Of a DNA stretch of 64,000 nucleotides, positions 19,424-28,834 are shown piece after piece. Each line of letters opens with the position of its first letter. Positions within the stretch are counted from its first letter, which is position 1. A model generated the notes under the pieces. It was not told where the DNA came from. It did no database searches and worked only from the letters and a program-made list of their open reading frames with translations. The translations under genes were made by a program, and so were the position numbers. This DNA is from an uncultured Aquiluna sp. Its GTDB lineage: Bacteria > Actinomycetota > Actinomycetes > Actinomycetales > Microbacteriaceae. Location of the stretch: positions 96,814 to 160,813 of the forward strand of contig CAJJAJ010000009.1 in assembly GCA_905182225.1 (NCBI GenBank). The letters run 5' to 3'.

Positions 19424-20491
19424 CTAGTTATTACATTGCATTGCTGGTAGTTGCTCACCGTTGGCGAACATTTCTATTTTCTCAAGAGCTTCAGTCAAGT
19501 CTCTCACTGAAACAACTGTCAAGTTACTGGGAATCTTGTCAATGGCCTCTTGACAGTTTGCCTCTGGTGCCAAAAAAAGCTCCGCTCCAGCCTGTTTGGC
19601 TCCGAGCATTTTTAGTGCAATTCCCCCGATCGGGCCGACATTTCCATCCGGGTCAATAGTTCCAGTGCCTGCCACGTGAGCACTCCCGGCCAAGGAGCCT
19701 TCCGTGAGAGCATCCAAGACTCCGAGGCTAAAAATCAGCCCGCCGCTTGGTCCACCAACATCTCCGAGCTGGAGATCAAGTTCAAATGGAAAGTTGTATG
19801 TGTAACCAATCATCGAACCGATAACCCAGGTTTCACCGTTGAGTGAAGGGGTCACCGAGAGTGAAGTTTCCAGACCATCCCTGATCACATCAATCCTCAA
19901 GGGAGAGTCCTTAGTCAGTTGAATTTGAGCCTTGAATGCATCGAATGTGTCGACCGTCACTCCGCCGGCCGCGGTTATTAGGTCGCCAGCAATCAAAATT
20001 CCAGAGGATGGAGCGCCCTCTAAAACTGTATTTACATACAGAGCCCTAGGGACTTGATGCCCCAGCTTTTTCAGCGCCACGGCAATTGCATCCTGCTGAG
20101 AAACTTCCATTTGCAACGAAGATTCGGCTCTAAATTGCTCGGATGTGAAGCTTGGAGGAAAAATCTCGTCTAGTGGGAGTACAACTTGATTGGGATCAGC
20201 CCATGCATAGAGAACTTGGACCCAGCTAGGGGTCGACTCCCTGTTCCCCAATAATGAAACTGTAGTTACATCGAATCGCGATTCAGATTCAAAGGTCTCT
20301 ACTTCCGTCGAGCTTATGACCTGCGTGCCGTCAATCTGCCCCATGACATTGAAGACTTGTCCGGGACGTTCGATTACAAAACCGGTCGGCAACACCAAGA
20401 GTCCAACGGCGACGATTGAGGCAATTCCAAGAGCCATCCAACCTGCGAAGCGACCTCGTTTAGGCGGTTTGGGTGCATCGAAAAATGTCAT
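19424..20491 (-). CDS. YlbL-like PDZ/Lon-type (S16) serine protease
   Basis: A membrane-anchored protease with a PDZ domain and a Lon-like catalytic domain. Starting at ATG 20491 (355 residues) it has one N-terminal transmembrane helix (about 15-36), a PDZ region near ILIAGDLITAAGGVTVDTFDAF and the S16 core. Serine is in VGGPSGGLIFSL and lysine in GGIALKMLGAKQAG, the Lon Ser-Lys dyad. The reading frame is open 15 codons upstream to 20536, but MTFFDAPKPPKRGR looks like the natural N-terminus. It precedes UPF0182 and is divergent from the zincin-family gene, the usual actinobacterial block. Confidence 0.9.
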   Translation of the reverse strand: MTFFDAPKPPKRGRFAGWMALGIASIVAVGLLVLPTGFVIERPGQVFNVMGQIDGTQVISSTEVETFESESRFDVTTVSLLGNRESTPSWVQVLYAWADPNQVVLPLDEIFPPSFTSEQFRAESSLQMEVSQQDAIAVALKKLGHQVPRALYVNTVLEGAPSSGILIAGDLITAAGGVTVDTFDAFKAQIQLTKDSPLRIDVIRDGLETSLSVTPSLNGETWVIGSMIGYTYNFPFELDLQLGDVGGPSGGLIFSLGVLDALTEGSLAGSAHVAGTGTIDPDGNVGPIGGIALKMLGAKQAGAELFLAPEANCQEAIDKIPSNLTVVSVRDLTEALEKIEMFANGEQLPAMQCNN

Positions 20492-20627
20492 TGCTCCAAT
20501 GCTAGGCAGTGCAACCCGCATTAGCGCCAAGGACACTAACGCCCTTGGCGAACAGGAGCAATTTGACAGCGGATTTGCAGCCTGCCTGGCAAAGGACAGG
20601 GTAGTTTTCTCCTAAAAGAGGTGCCCC

Positions 20628-21905
20628 TTGGAAGAACAGCCAAATCGCGAAGAACTTGAACGCTTGATTCGAAAGATGATGGAATCGGGCCAACTGGATC
20701 CGGAAGATCTTGCCAAAATAGCCGGGTTCAGTGCTGACCCTTCGATGCTGAGTGACCTATTTGGACAAGTATCGGCGATGACGGGCGAAGCCGGAGAGCC
20801 GGTGAACTGGAAACTTGCCCTTGATCAAGCGCTCGAACTTTCCAAGAAAACCGAAAGGCCAGCAAATTCCGCCCTGGAAGCCGAACTGGAAAATGCGTTT
20901 GCCATGGCCCGCCTCTGGCTAAGCGAGGCCACGGAATTCACGAACCCAAATCCTTCCAAAAAACTTACTCGGTCAATGTGGGCACAAGAAGCAATGCCAC
21001 TTTTCAGAGAGCTCTCAGAGCCAGTCGCCAACAGCATGGCTGCAGCACTAAGTGAGAACTTAGGAAACACGCTTCCACCCGAGTTGAGCCAGATGTTGGC
21101 ACCAGCTAAAAACTTTATTGGCAATGCTGGAGCTTCGATATTTGCCATGCAATTGGGTCAAGCCATCGGAAAGCTTTCCTCAGAGGTTTTACTTTCGGGC
21201 GAAATAGGAATTCCTCTTACCGCTAGGCCTGGAATCATCGCTCAAAACTTAGGAGAGTTTCTTCAAGACCTTGAGACCCCAAAGAGCGAGGTCGTCATTT
21301 ACCTTGCGACCCGTGAACTGGCAATCGCTTCGCTTTATAACCAAGCCGGTTGGCTGCGAGAACAAATCATCACCCAGGTACGAGAGTTTGCCGCCGGACT
21401 CACTGTCGACTTGAGTGGCATTGAGGAAATTGCGTCTCGAATCGACCCGACTGATCCAGGTTCAATGGAGCAAATCATTGAAGCCAGCGCAATGGTTTCG
21501 CCAAGAAGTCCCGAGCAAGAGCAGGCCTTGGAGCGCATAGAAACTGTTCTGGCACTCATCGAAGGATGGGTCGACGCGACCTCGCTGCAGGCAACCAAAA
21601 GACTTCCGAACATTCAAGCAGTTGTGGAAATATTTAATCGCAAACGAGCCACCAGCGGTGCTTCCGCAAAAACCTTCGAAGCTCTTCTCGGCCTTGAAAT
21701 GAGGCCTCGACTCAGAAGAGAGGCCACTTTGATGTGGCAGCGAGTAGTAGCGGAAATCGGTAAAGGCGCTTCGGATGCCCTTTGGTCGCACCCCGACCAA
21801 ATGCCAACCGCACTTGAAATTGAAAATCCAGATTCATTGATTGCCCGCATCAAAAATGGCGGCGATGATTTTGAAGATGAGCTCCGCAAATTCCTTACTG
21901 ACTAA
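20628..21905 (+). CDS. Zincin-like (DUF2342-type) putative hydrolase, hallmark His not seen
   Basis: A 425-residue protein of the actinobacterial zincin_2/DUF2342 group, recognisable by the N-terminal acidic segment, NPNPSKKLTRSMWAQ, GEIGIPLTARPGIIAQNL and the C-terminal GLEMRPRRLREA-like stretch (RPRLRREATLMW). Relatives carry, as I recall, an REAAHxRLF segment with a metal-ligand histidine. Here the aligned stretch is TRELAIASLYNQAGWL (about residues 227-242), so the histidine appears lost and activity is doubtful. The start is TTG at 20628, with AGAGG seven bases upstream. It is divergent from the Lon-like protease. Confidence 0.8.
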   Translation: MEEQPNREELERLIRKMMESGQLDPEDLAKIAGFSADPSMLSDLFGQVSAMTGEAGEPVNWKLALDQALELSKKTERPANSALEAELENAFAMARLWLSEATEFTNPNPSKKLTRSMWAQEAMPLFRELSEPVANSMAAALSENLGNTLPPELSQMLAPAKNFIGNAGASIFAMQLGQAIGKLSSEVLLSGEIGIPLTARPGIIAQNLGEFLQDLETPKSEVVIYLATRELAIASLYNQAGWLREQIITQVREFAAGLTVDLSGIEEIASRIDPTDPGSMEQIIEASAMVSPRSPEQEQALERIETVLALIEGWVDATSLQATKRLPNIQAVVEIFNRKRATSGASAKTFEALLGLEMRPRLRREATLMWQRVVAEIGKGASDALWSHPDQMPTALEIENPDSLIARIKNGGDDFEDELRKFLTD

Positions 21906-21987
21906 ATCAAATTCTCTTTCTGCCGCTTAGCTTCGGGCTGTGGAGAACGCTTCACGAGAATAGCTCGGGGGCAGCAAACTACCTCAG

Positions 21988-22992
21988 GTGGTAAGACAAA
22001 TTAACCCCGGCCTCGCAAGATTGTGGATCGACGACACGACACGACAATACGGAGTCAACTCTGAAGTGCTGTTGGCAAACCTTTCCAATGAGCAATTCAG
22101 AGCGCTGGACTTCTTAGAGACTGGCATCAGCGACAATCAGCTGTCACTCTTGCCAAAAATGGCGAGCGCCGATGCAGAAACCACCAACGAACTCATCGAG
22201 CGCTTAGGTCCGCTACTTTCTAGAACATCGTCATTCATGCCCACCTTCACTGAGCATGAAATTTCCAGGCGTTTTTCGGAAATAATGAGGCTCTACTTGC
22301 TGGGCCTCGATGACCCAGCAGAAATCTTGCGAGCGCGAAAAGGCCTTCGCGTTTTTCTTTCCAAACTCGACCGAACTGGGCTGACCCTTCTTAGAGCCCT
22401 GAACGCCTCTGCAGTCACAAACGTCTTTACCAACGACCACTCAAAAGTCTTGCCGGGAGACACCGTTGAAATGGGCTACCCGCAGCCCTTTCTTGGAATG
22501 CAGCGAGTAAGAGCAGTTAAATCCGATGCGGATGGCCTTAGCATTCAGCTTCACAGCAGAGTAAGTTCAGCATTTGACCAGGCGGACTTAGCAATTCTTG
22601 TGTGCCATGACATCATCCAGCCTGCCGACTATCAGCCTTGGTTATCACGCGACGTCCCACACCTGGCAATTTGCTTCGATGAATCAGGTGTCCAGATTTC
22701 TCACATCGTAATCCCCGGTGTCACACCATGTCTGGGGTGCGTTGAGCTTCATCGAATAAACAATGTGCCCAACTGGATCAAGATAGCGACCCAGTTGGCA
22801 AGCCTTGACCGTGATCTGGCCGATAGTGCACTTATGTTATTTTCAGGAGGGGTTGCCCTGTCAAAGTCATTGAACTTCCTGGACAGACTCAAAAATCAGG
22901 AACCCCTGGAAATGGTCCGCCTAGAGCGCTCCGGAGAAGTGGTAACGAGCAAGGCTAACTGGTCGGAGTGTGGCTGCCGAAACGCTTTATAA
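21988..22992 (+). CDS. E1/ThiF-like (cyclodehydratase-like) protein with degenerate nucleotide loop
   Basis: A 334-residue protein resembling actinobacterial ThiF-family or cyclodehydratase-like proteins found beside uvrD. About residues 1-60 (LARLWIDDTTRQYGVN...LSNEQFRALDFLE) look like a winged-helix, peptide-recognition-type domain. About 115-155 align with the Rossmann start of ThiF, but RVFLSKLDRTGLTLL lacks the GxGxxG loop. A C-terminal zinc site is likely: CLGC near 246 and CGC near 329. No core or precursor peptide is visible nearby. The start is GTG. The 3' end overlaps the convergent UvrD-like gene by 38 bases. Function is unknown. Confidence 0.7.
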   Translation: MVRQINPGLARLWIDDTTRQYGVNSEVLLANLSNEQFRALDFLETGISDNQLSLLPKMASADAETTNELIERLGPLLSRTSSFMPTFTEHEISRRFSEIMRLYLLGLDDPAEILRARKGLRVFLSKLDRTGLTLLRALNASAVTNVFTNDHSKVLPGDTVEMGYPQPFLGMQRVRAVKSDADGLSIQLHSRVSSAFDQADLAILVCHDIIQPADYQPWLSRDVPHLAICFDESGVQISHIVIPGVTPCLGCVELHRINNVPNWIKIATQLASLDRDLADSALMLFSGGVALSKSLNFLDRLKNQEPLEMVRLERSGEVVTSKANWSECGCRNAL

Positions 22993-24595
22993 AATCTGAA
23001 GGGTTTTTATCCAGTCTTGAACTCACCTGCAAAGAGTCCTTCGCTCGAGTAATGGCAACGTAAAACAGCCGCTGCTCTTCTGCGATTTCAGCTTCCGTCT
23101 TTGCGTACCCAATTGGGAAATAGTTCTGATTCACTCCTATTAGAAAAACCTTGGCAAACTCCAGACCCTTTGTCCCGTGAATTGTTGCCAACATAACCGC
23201 GTCACGCATTGGCTCATGTCCTGAGCGCTCCCGCTCGTCAAGTTCCCGCAGGTAGTCGTCCAAGTTCGGCTCATCAAGCTCTTCAAGAACTTCTAGAAAC
23301 CAGTTGAGAGCGAGCCACTTCTCATCCTTATTTGCTCTTGATTTCCAGCCAAGTGCCGAGATTATTTTAGAGACCTCCATGAACAAGGGTTCTTTAGGCT
23401 CCGACGTCTGAAGAGCTCTAATGGCCCCTGCGCCTTGGATGACCTCTGGACGCTTGAAAAACCTTCCAGATCCACGGACTTGATAATCAACACTAGAGTT
23501 TTTTAGCTCTTGCTCTATTTTTACAAGCTGAGCATTGGTTCGAGCAAGCACCGCTATCTCACCGCGGCCAACGCCGTTTTCCAGGAACTCATTTATTTGC
23601 CGCACCACGCTCAGCGCTTCGTCGCCGGCATTCTTGAAGGTCTTAAAAACAGGCTTTTCAGAAACTTGACGAATTGCCTCGAGAGGCGTGTCTGGGCTGA
23701 CTCGATTCGCAAGAGCTACCACTTCTTGACTTGATCGATAGTTGCGGTTGAGTTCAAATACTTGCGCTTTTTCATATCGATCCTGAAAGCCGGTCAAAAA
23801 ATCGCTGCGGGCGCCCGCAAATGTGTAGATGGTCTGCCTGGGGTCTCCGACCACGCATAGCTCTTGCCTGTCCCCTAGCCAGGTTTCGAGAAGAGCCTGC
23901 TGGAGTGGCGAAATATCTTGATACTCATCCACGGTGAAAAACCGATATTGCTGCTGGACATGGGCCAGCATTCGCGGCTGGTCTCTCAGCATTCCAACGC
24001 AGAGCAACAACGCATCTTCCCAGTCGATTATTCGGCGCTTTTGCTTGAGTAATTCAAATGCACGAAAAAACTCGCCGAATCTTTCGGTACCAAGGCTGGA
24101 GCCCTCAGGTCTTGAAGCTTGATACTTCTCTGGATCCGTCATTGAATACCGGACATATTCGACTTCTGCTTGGAGGCTCGACTTTAGTTCGGCAGTTGCG
24201 CGAATCCCCATTTGCTCAAGAACCTCTTGAATTAGTGGCCCCTTATGGGTGACGAGTTTCGGGGCAAAACTGTCTGTCAGTTGGGGCCAAAAAAATTGCA
24301 GCTGCGTAAGCGCCGCAGAGTGAAAAGTCCTGACCGCAACGTCTTGGGCCCCCAAGGACCTGAGCCGCGTTCTAAGCTCGGCAGCCGCACGGTTGGTGTA
24401 GGTAAGAGCAAATACCCGGTTCGCGGCGTAGCTACCGCTCTGAATACCGTAGGCGATGCGGTGGCTAACAGTTCTGGTTTTTCCACTACCAGCACCTGCA
24501 ATTATGGCGACCGGTCCCTGCAGGGCCTGGGCGGCCGCAGCCTGATCGTCATCGAGTCCAGCCAAAAGCTGGCTCGGAGTCAGATCTGAAGTCAT
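22955..24595 (-). CDS. UvrD/Rep-like superfamily 1A DNA helicase (UvrD2-like, short)
   Basis: A 3'-5' DNA helicase of 546 residues. Visible motifs are Walker A IIAGAGSGKTRT, motif Ia FALTYTNRAAAEL, Walker B FFTVDEYQDISPLQ, motif III CVVGDPRQTIYTFAGA, motif IV/V LNRNYRSSQEV and LATIHGTKGLEFAKV, and motif VI LFYVAITRAKDSL. It ends soon after motif VI, so it lacks the HRDC-containing tail of many actinobacterial UvrD2 proteins. ATG 24595 has AAGGA seven bases upstream; the TTG at 24601 lies too close to that site. It overlaps the E1-like gene convergently. Confidence 0.92.
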   Translation of the reverse strand: MTSDLTPSQLLAGLDDDQAAAAQALQGPVAIIAGAGSGKTRTVSHRIAYGIQSGSYAANRVFALTYTNRAAAELRTRLRSLGAQDVAVRTFHSAALTQLQFFWPQLTDSFAPKLVTHKGPLIQEVLEQMGIRATAELKSSLQAEVEYVRYSMTDPEKYQASRPEGSSLGTERFGEFFRAFELLKQKRRIIDWEDALLLCVGMLRDQPRMLAHVQQQYRFFTVDEYQDISPLQQALLETWLGDRQELCVVGDPRQTIYTFAGARSDFLTGFQDRYEKAQVFELNRNYRSSQEVVALANRVSPDTPLEAIRQVSEKPVFKTFKNAGDEALSVVRQINEFLENGVGRGEIAVLARTNAQLVKIEQELKNSSVDYQVRGSGRFFKRPEVIQGAGAIRALQTSEPKEPLFMEVSKIISALGWKSRANKDEKWLALNWFLEVLEELDEPNLDDYLRELDERERSGHEPMRDAVMLATIHGTKGLEFAKVFLIGVNQNYFPIGYAKTEAEIAEEQRLFYVAITRAKDSLQVSSRLDKNPSDFIKRFGSHTPTS

Positions 24596-24654
24596 TAGCA
24601 ATCCTTATGCTGCGCGTGGCGTTTACTCCAAGAGCGCGGTGAACAATCTAACCT

Positions 24655-25791
24655 GTGACCGTGGGAAGACCTAGTCTGATATTAGCCGCGCTGGCAGCGG
24701 ATGCTGCCCCGGGGTTCACCTTCCGCAGCTATCGGAGGGTTGAAACCAATCCCGACATTGATCAACTACAACTTTGGGACCAAGATGGCGCCTCTTATCA
24801 GCTGCTAATCCCTGCCACGCCGGCCGGGGAGTCCGAAGTTGCAATAGAGCTGCAGGCCCTAAAAATAATTGAGCCCCACCAGGAAGTGCTCGGGCTAGAC
24901 ACTCCTCGACTTATCGGTCAAAGCATGGACTCCGATGGAACCAAAGCCCTGTTGCTTTCTCTCCTGGGTGGTGAAACCACAGACTTGGCAAAATATGCTC
25001 CCGGTCTATTTTCCAAGAGCATAGGCGAGGTGCTCGCTCGTATTCATAACCTCAGCCCGGACATCATTAGTGACGCTGGCCTCTTGGAGTATGACGCAGC
25101 AAGCATCTTAAGACACAAGGTCGCCGAGATAGACAGCATTGCTCAGACCGGCAGAGTCCCAGCAGCTCTGCTTTCCAGGTGGGAGGCGGCTACCGAAGAT
25201 ATTGGGTTGTTTCGTTTTCACCCGACAGCTATTCATGGGAACGTCAGCCAAGACACAGTCATGGTCAGTGCTCAGAAAGTCAATGGACTGTCTGGTTGGA
25301 GCTCACTGAAGGTTGGCGATCCCGCAGAAGACCTGCGATGGCTGACCGGAGGAGCCCTCAGGACGACCCTTGAGGACACGATTCTTAACTACCGTGCGGC
25401 AAGGGAAACGGCTGACGAAAACATCAGTCAACGCGCCCAGCTCTACTCGGAGCTCGAGCTTGGCAGCTGGCTGGCATACTGCATCCAAAACAAAGACGAG
25501 AAGGAAATCAGCCAGGCCGAGGACATGATTGCCGAACTGCGCAACCAACTCGAAAGCGGCAATCTCAGAAGCCTCAGGGCCTCAAGCTTCGCCGGCATTG
25601 CGTCGCTCAGCGCGAATCAAGAGGCTCACGTCGATAGTTCTAGCCCGCTAGAGGACCAGGACCTCGAGACCCAAGAGCTTGCACAGCAACAGGATAAAGA
25701 CATAGCGGACATAGCTGCGGGAGAGGTCCTAGAGGCCGACTTTATTGAGGATGCTGACGCGGAAACTAAAAACGAAGAGGAGCTTTTCTAA
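24655..25791 (+). CDS. Phosphotransferase (APH)-fold protein, probable pseudokinase
   Basis: A 378-residue protein with an aminoglycoside-phosphotransferase-like fold. An N-lobe (1-100) leads to VLARIHNLSPD, the catalytic-loop equivalent HGNVSQDTVM (about 199-208) and the metal-loop equivalent VGDPAEDLRWL (about 222-232). In active members the loop reads HGD; here the catalytic Asp is Asn, and no clear N-lobe lysine stands out. The last 80 residues are acidic and probably disordered. It lies between the UvrD-like helicase and AdnB, with a 26-base convergent overlap with adnB. Relatives occur at this spot in other actinobacteria; function is unknown. Confidence 0.75.
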   Translation: MTVGRPSLILAALAADAAPGFTFRSYRRVETNPDIDQLQLWDQDGASYQLLIPATPAGESEVAIELQALKIIEPHQEVLGLDTPRLIGQSMDSDGTKALLLSLLGGETTDLAKYAPGLFSKSIGEVLARIHNLSPDIISDAGLLEYDAASILRHKVAEIDSIAQTGRVPAALLSRWEAATEDIGLFRFHPTAIHGNVSQDTVMVSAQKVNGLSGWSSLKVGDPAEDLRWLTGGALRTTLEDTILNYRAARETADENISQRAQLYSELELGSWLAYCIQNKDEKEISQAEDMIAELRNQLESGNLRSLRASSFAGIASLSANQEAHVDSSSPLEDQDLETQELAQQQDKDIADIAAGEVLEADFIEDADAETKNEEELF

Positions 25792-28700
25792 AAGCCCTTA
25801 GCTTTTCCATCAGCTCGTTCTCCGATGGCACTTCGGGGGATATCTCTTGCGAGTCGCCTGCGAAAAAGAATGACGCTTTCACCCTCTCAACACCAACGCC
25901 AAGCCACCGCGATAGTCCAATACGATAAAGGCCAAGCTGCACGGCCTTGTTGGCAACTTCCGCTTTTGACTCGGGGGCAGAACCAGATTTCCAGTCGATA
26001 ACTTCGAAGCCGTCTTCTGTTTGATAGACGGCGTCTAGTTTGCAAACAACCACCGTGCCGCCGAGTTCAAACTCGAGTGCTTGTTCAACATAAATAGGCT
26101 TGAGGCTTTCGAACCTAGAGTCAAGGAATGCCTGCCCAAGTTCCCGATCTTGCTCTTGCCAATCGGAGATATCCAAATCAGCCTCCAACTCAAACGCCTC
26201 CTCCAGGCGCTCGTGAAACTGTGTTCCTCTTGCAGCAGCCTCAGAGAACGACACCGGAAGCGGGCGAGCAATCTGGGCCCAGAAGGCATCCGGCTCAGTA
26301 AGTAGCTGGACAATTTTGGACGCAGATAAACGCAAGGGTAGCTCCACTGGCTTTGGGTTTCTAAGTAGTTCCGCCTGTTCGATGATTGCAGCCAGCTGCC
26401 GACTTTCACTAACCCTTGCCGGAGTCGCACTGGTCACATTTTCGGCAGCAGCGAGTTGTGAATCACGGCTCTTGCCAAGTGGGTCGGCAGGCCAAATTTC
26501 GGATTTGACCAGATTGGCGAGTGGGTTTGCTACCGCTGGCTCTGGAATGGGCTCAAGCAACTGAGCAAGCCCCACGCTAATTAGCTCCTCCAGATAGGGG
26601 GCGATCGGGCGCGGATTTAGAATCCCTGCCTTGTAATAACTAGCCGACAGCAAAAGGTCCCTTCCAGCCCGAGTAATTGCAACGTAAGCAAGCCTCCGTT
26701 CCTCGATATCGTGCTTGGCCCGGTTTTCTGAAGCAAAATCTTCAGTGGCCGCCTTGAGTTGCTTTTGAGTAGCCGCCTGACGCCAAGACAGTTGAGGTAT
26801 CCAATCGCGGTCCTGCCTTATTTCATGAGGAAGCTTCCCGATTGCCAGCCAGCCTTTTGAGTCTCGAGAGTCGACCGGAAAAGATCCTTGAACCAAACCT
26901 GCAACCGCCACAAAGTCCCACTCGAGACCCTTTGCCGCGTGAACGCTCATCAGCTGCACAACTCCAGCCTTGGCCCCGGTCTTTGGCATTTCAAATCTCT
27001 CACTGTTCACCGCATAATCGAGCCAGCCCAACAAGCCTGAAATAGATGGGCGCAGGGCGCTGACTTCGTAGTCTGAAATGCGGGCGATAAAACCCTCTAG
27101 ATTTGCCAGCGGCGTCTTAGTGCGGGCGTGCGCATAAAGCTCAATGTCTAATTCCAGCTCTCTTGCGACCGCCCAAGAAAATTCACTGACGCCAAGGGAA
27201 AGTTGCGTTCTCATCAGGTGAAATAGCTCGCTAGCCTGCACCATTCTCTCGAGTCCGGCCTCGGAAATCTCGGCAAACTCTCTCGAACTCGGTTTACGAA
27301 GTTCGTCCAGTGCCTCAACCAATGTGAGTGGAATCTCCGCAGTGACCTCTTTTCGCATGCGAGTAAGTTTTCTTGCAAATTTATGGAGCTGGGCGATGTC
27401 TCTTGGTGCAATCCTGAATTTAGGGCCCGACAAAATTCGCATAAGCTCAGCTCCGGCTTCGGGATCGGCGATCACCCTCAATGCAGCCAACAGATCCAGC
27501 ACCTCGGGCTGCTCAAGCAACCCGGAAAGCCCGGTTATTTCGACCTCGAGCCCGTTCTCCTCGAGGGCATCGGCGAAGAGCCGCATGGCCTGCTTTGAAC
27601 GGAACAAAACCGCGGCACTGGTTTCACCGTTCATTCTTTCCGAAAGCCACAAAGCCACTCTTGCGCTTTCGGCTGCATCGTCTTGGCAAACAATCGCCGA
27701 AACGGTGCAATCTCGATCAAGCCCCGCAGTCAGGCTTACCGGACTGACGAACGAATCATCCTGCAGCAGCTCGCTCACTAAATTGGCCGCATCCACGATC
27801 GCCTGGCCAGACCTCCAGCTCGCGCTCAGTGAAAACTGTTCAGCGACACCAAAATCACTAGCAAAACCACTCAGGTTTGCGCTGCTGGCGCCGCGCCAAC
27901 CGTAGATCGCTTGGTTGGGATCACCGACCGCCATAACTGGCTTTCCGGCGAACAGCCTCGAGAGCAACATGGTCTGAATGCCGGAGGTGTCTTGATACTC
28001 ATCCAAGAGCACAAATTTATGAGAAAGCTCCAGGTCCTGCCTCTCAAGGGCCATTAGTGCGAGAGCCACTTGATCTGAAAAATCGACCAGTCCCCTAGTC
28101 TTTTTTTGGCGTTGATACTGCCTTGCAAGCTCGAACACCAATGTTGAAGAATGCACAGTATCCAGGAGTGTCTGGTGGTATGCGTAGACCCCATCGCCAC
28201 CCTTATCAGACTGCGGCAGAGCTGCAATCTGTTGAGCAAAATCTTGCAGGTAGGAAATTGCCTCATCGGCTGACTGCTGGTTATCCGTAAGAGAGCCGCT
28301 GGCACCTAAGACCTTCTCGGTCAAGTAATCGAGTGTCCTGTCCCAGTTCAATAACTCTGAAAAATCGGAAATTTTAGCGTTTGCAACCACCTCCCTCGCT
28401 AGTGAAATTGCCCCCGCTTCGGTTAGTAGGACAGCGTCTGCCTCGAAGCCGACCTGTAATGACAGTGATCTAAAGATTTCATTTCCAAAAGAGTTATAAG
28501 TGGTTATTTTGGGCGGATCAAAATCATCCCCCAGCCCTTTCGGCCAATAGCTTGACTCCCGGAGCTTTACCAATCCAGATTGGATTCTGGTAGCTAGCTC
28601 ACTCGCGGCTTTCCTAGTGAAGGTCAAGCCGAGAATTTCACTCGGTTTTGCCAGCTGATTAGCAACTAAGTAGAGGGTTCTGACTGACATCAACTCAGTT

Positions 28701-28834
28701 TTTCCACTTCCGGCACCGGCAATAACGAGGCTTGGACCCGTCGTGCTTGCTGACGAGATCGCCGCCTCCTGCTCATCGGTGAGTTTGTGTTTTGAAACAA
28801 CAGAAAAAATTTCTTGGGCCGAGAAATTAGTCAT
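25766..28834 (-). CDS. adnB: AdnB-like ATP-dependent helicase-nuclease subunit
   Basis: Motor and nuclease subunit of the AdnAB double-strand-break resection complex. The 1022-residue protein from ATG 28834 has a complete SF1A set: Walker A IAGAGSGKTELM, LTFTRKAASEL, Walker B LLDEYQDTSG, AVGDPNQAIYGWRGA, MSVHAAKGLEWDFV and RRLAYVAITRAGRDL. A C-terminal RecB-type nuclease follows, with CKLDAVYQ and EVIDWKSGSA. The frame runs open to 28978, but the ATG overlapping the upstream stop by 8 bases (ATGACTAA) fits coupling and homologues. AdnA/AdnB naming follows the mycobacterial order. Confidence 0.9.
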   Translation of the reverse strand: MTNFSAQEIFSVVSKHKLTDEQEAAISSASTTGPSLVIAGAGSGKTELMSVRTLYLVANQLAKPSEILGLTFTRKAASELATRIQSGLVKLRESSYWPKGLGDDFDPPKITTYNSFGNEIFRSLSLQVGFEADAVLLTEAGAISLAREVVANAKISDFSELLNWDRTLDYLTEKVLGASGSLTDNQQSADEAISYLQDFAQQIAALPQSDKGGDGVYAYHQTLLDTVHSSTLVFELARQYQRQKKTRGLVDFSDQVALALMALERQDLELSHKFVLLDEYQDTSGIQTMLLSRLFAGKPVMAVGDPNQAIYGWRGASSANLSGFASDFGVAEQFSLSASWRSGQAIVDAANLVSELLQDDSFVSPVSLTAGLDRDCTVSAIVCQDDAAESARVALWLSERMNGETSAAVLFRSKQAMRLFADALEENGLEVEITGLSGLLEQPEVLDLLAALRVIADPEAGAELMRILSGPKFRIAPRDIAQLHKFARKLTRMRKEVTAEIPLTLVEALDELRKPSSREFAEISEAGLERMVQASELFHLMRTQLSLGVSEFSWAVARELELDIELYAHARTKTPLANLEGFIARISDYEVSALRPSISGLLGWLDYAVNSERFEMPKTGAKAGVVQLMSVHAAKGLEWDFVAVAGLVQGSFPVDSRDSKGWLAIGKLPHEIRQDRDWIPQLSWRQAATQKQLKAATEDFASENRAKHDIEERRLAYVAITRAGRDLLLSASYYKAGILNPRPIAPYLEELISVGLAQLLEPIPEPAVANPLANLVKSEIWPADPLGKSRDSQLAAAENVTSATPARVSESRQLAAIIEQAELLRNPKPVELPLRLSASKIVQLLTEPDAFWAQIARPLPVSFSEAAARGTQFHERLEEAFELEADLDISDWQEQDRELGQAFLDSRFESLKPIYVEQALEFELGGTVVVCKLDAVYQTEDGFEVIDWKSGSAPESKAEVANKAVQLGLYRIGLSRWLGVGVERVKASFFFAGDSQEISPEVPSENELMEKLRAFRKAPLRF

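Noticed and set aside
21988..25791. RiPP-type biosynthetic cluster around the E1-like gene
   Set aside because: No YcaO, precursor, protease or exporter is adjacent; the same neighbourhood (helicases, zincin) occurs as a core actinobacterial block.
27324..27905. 193-residue plus-strand ORF
   Set aside because: It lies wholly antisense to adnB, whose motifs fully explain this region; the serine/alanine-rich composition is a shadow effect.
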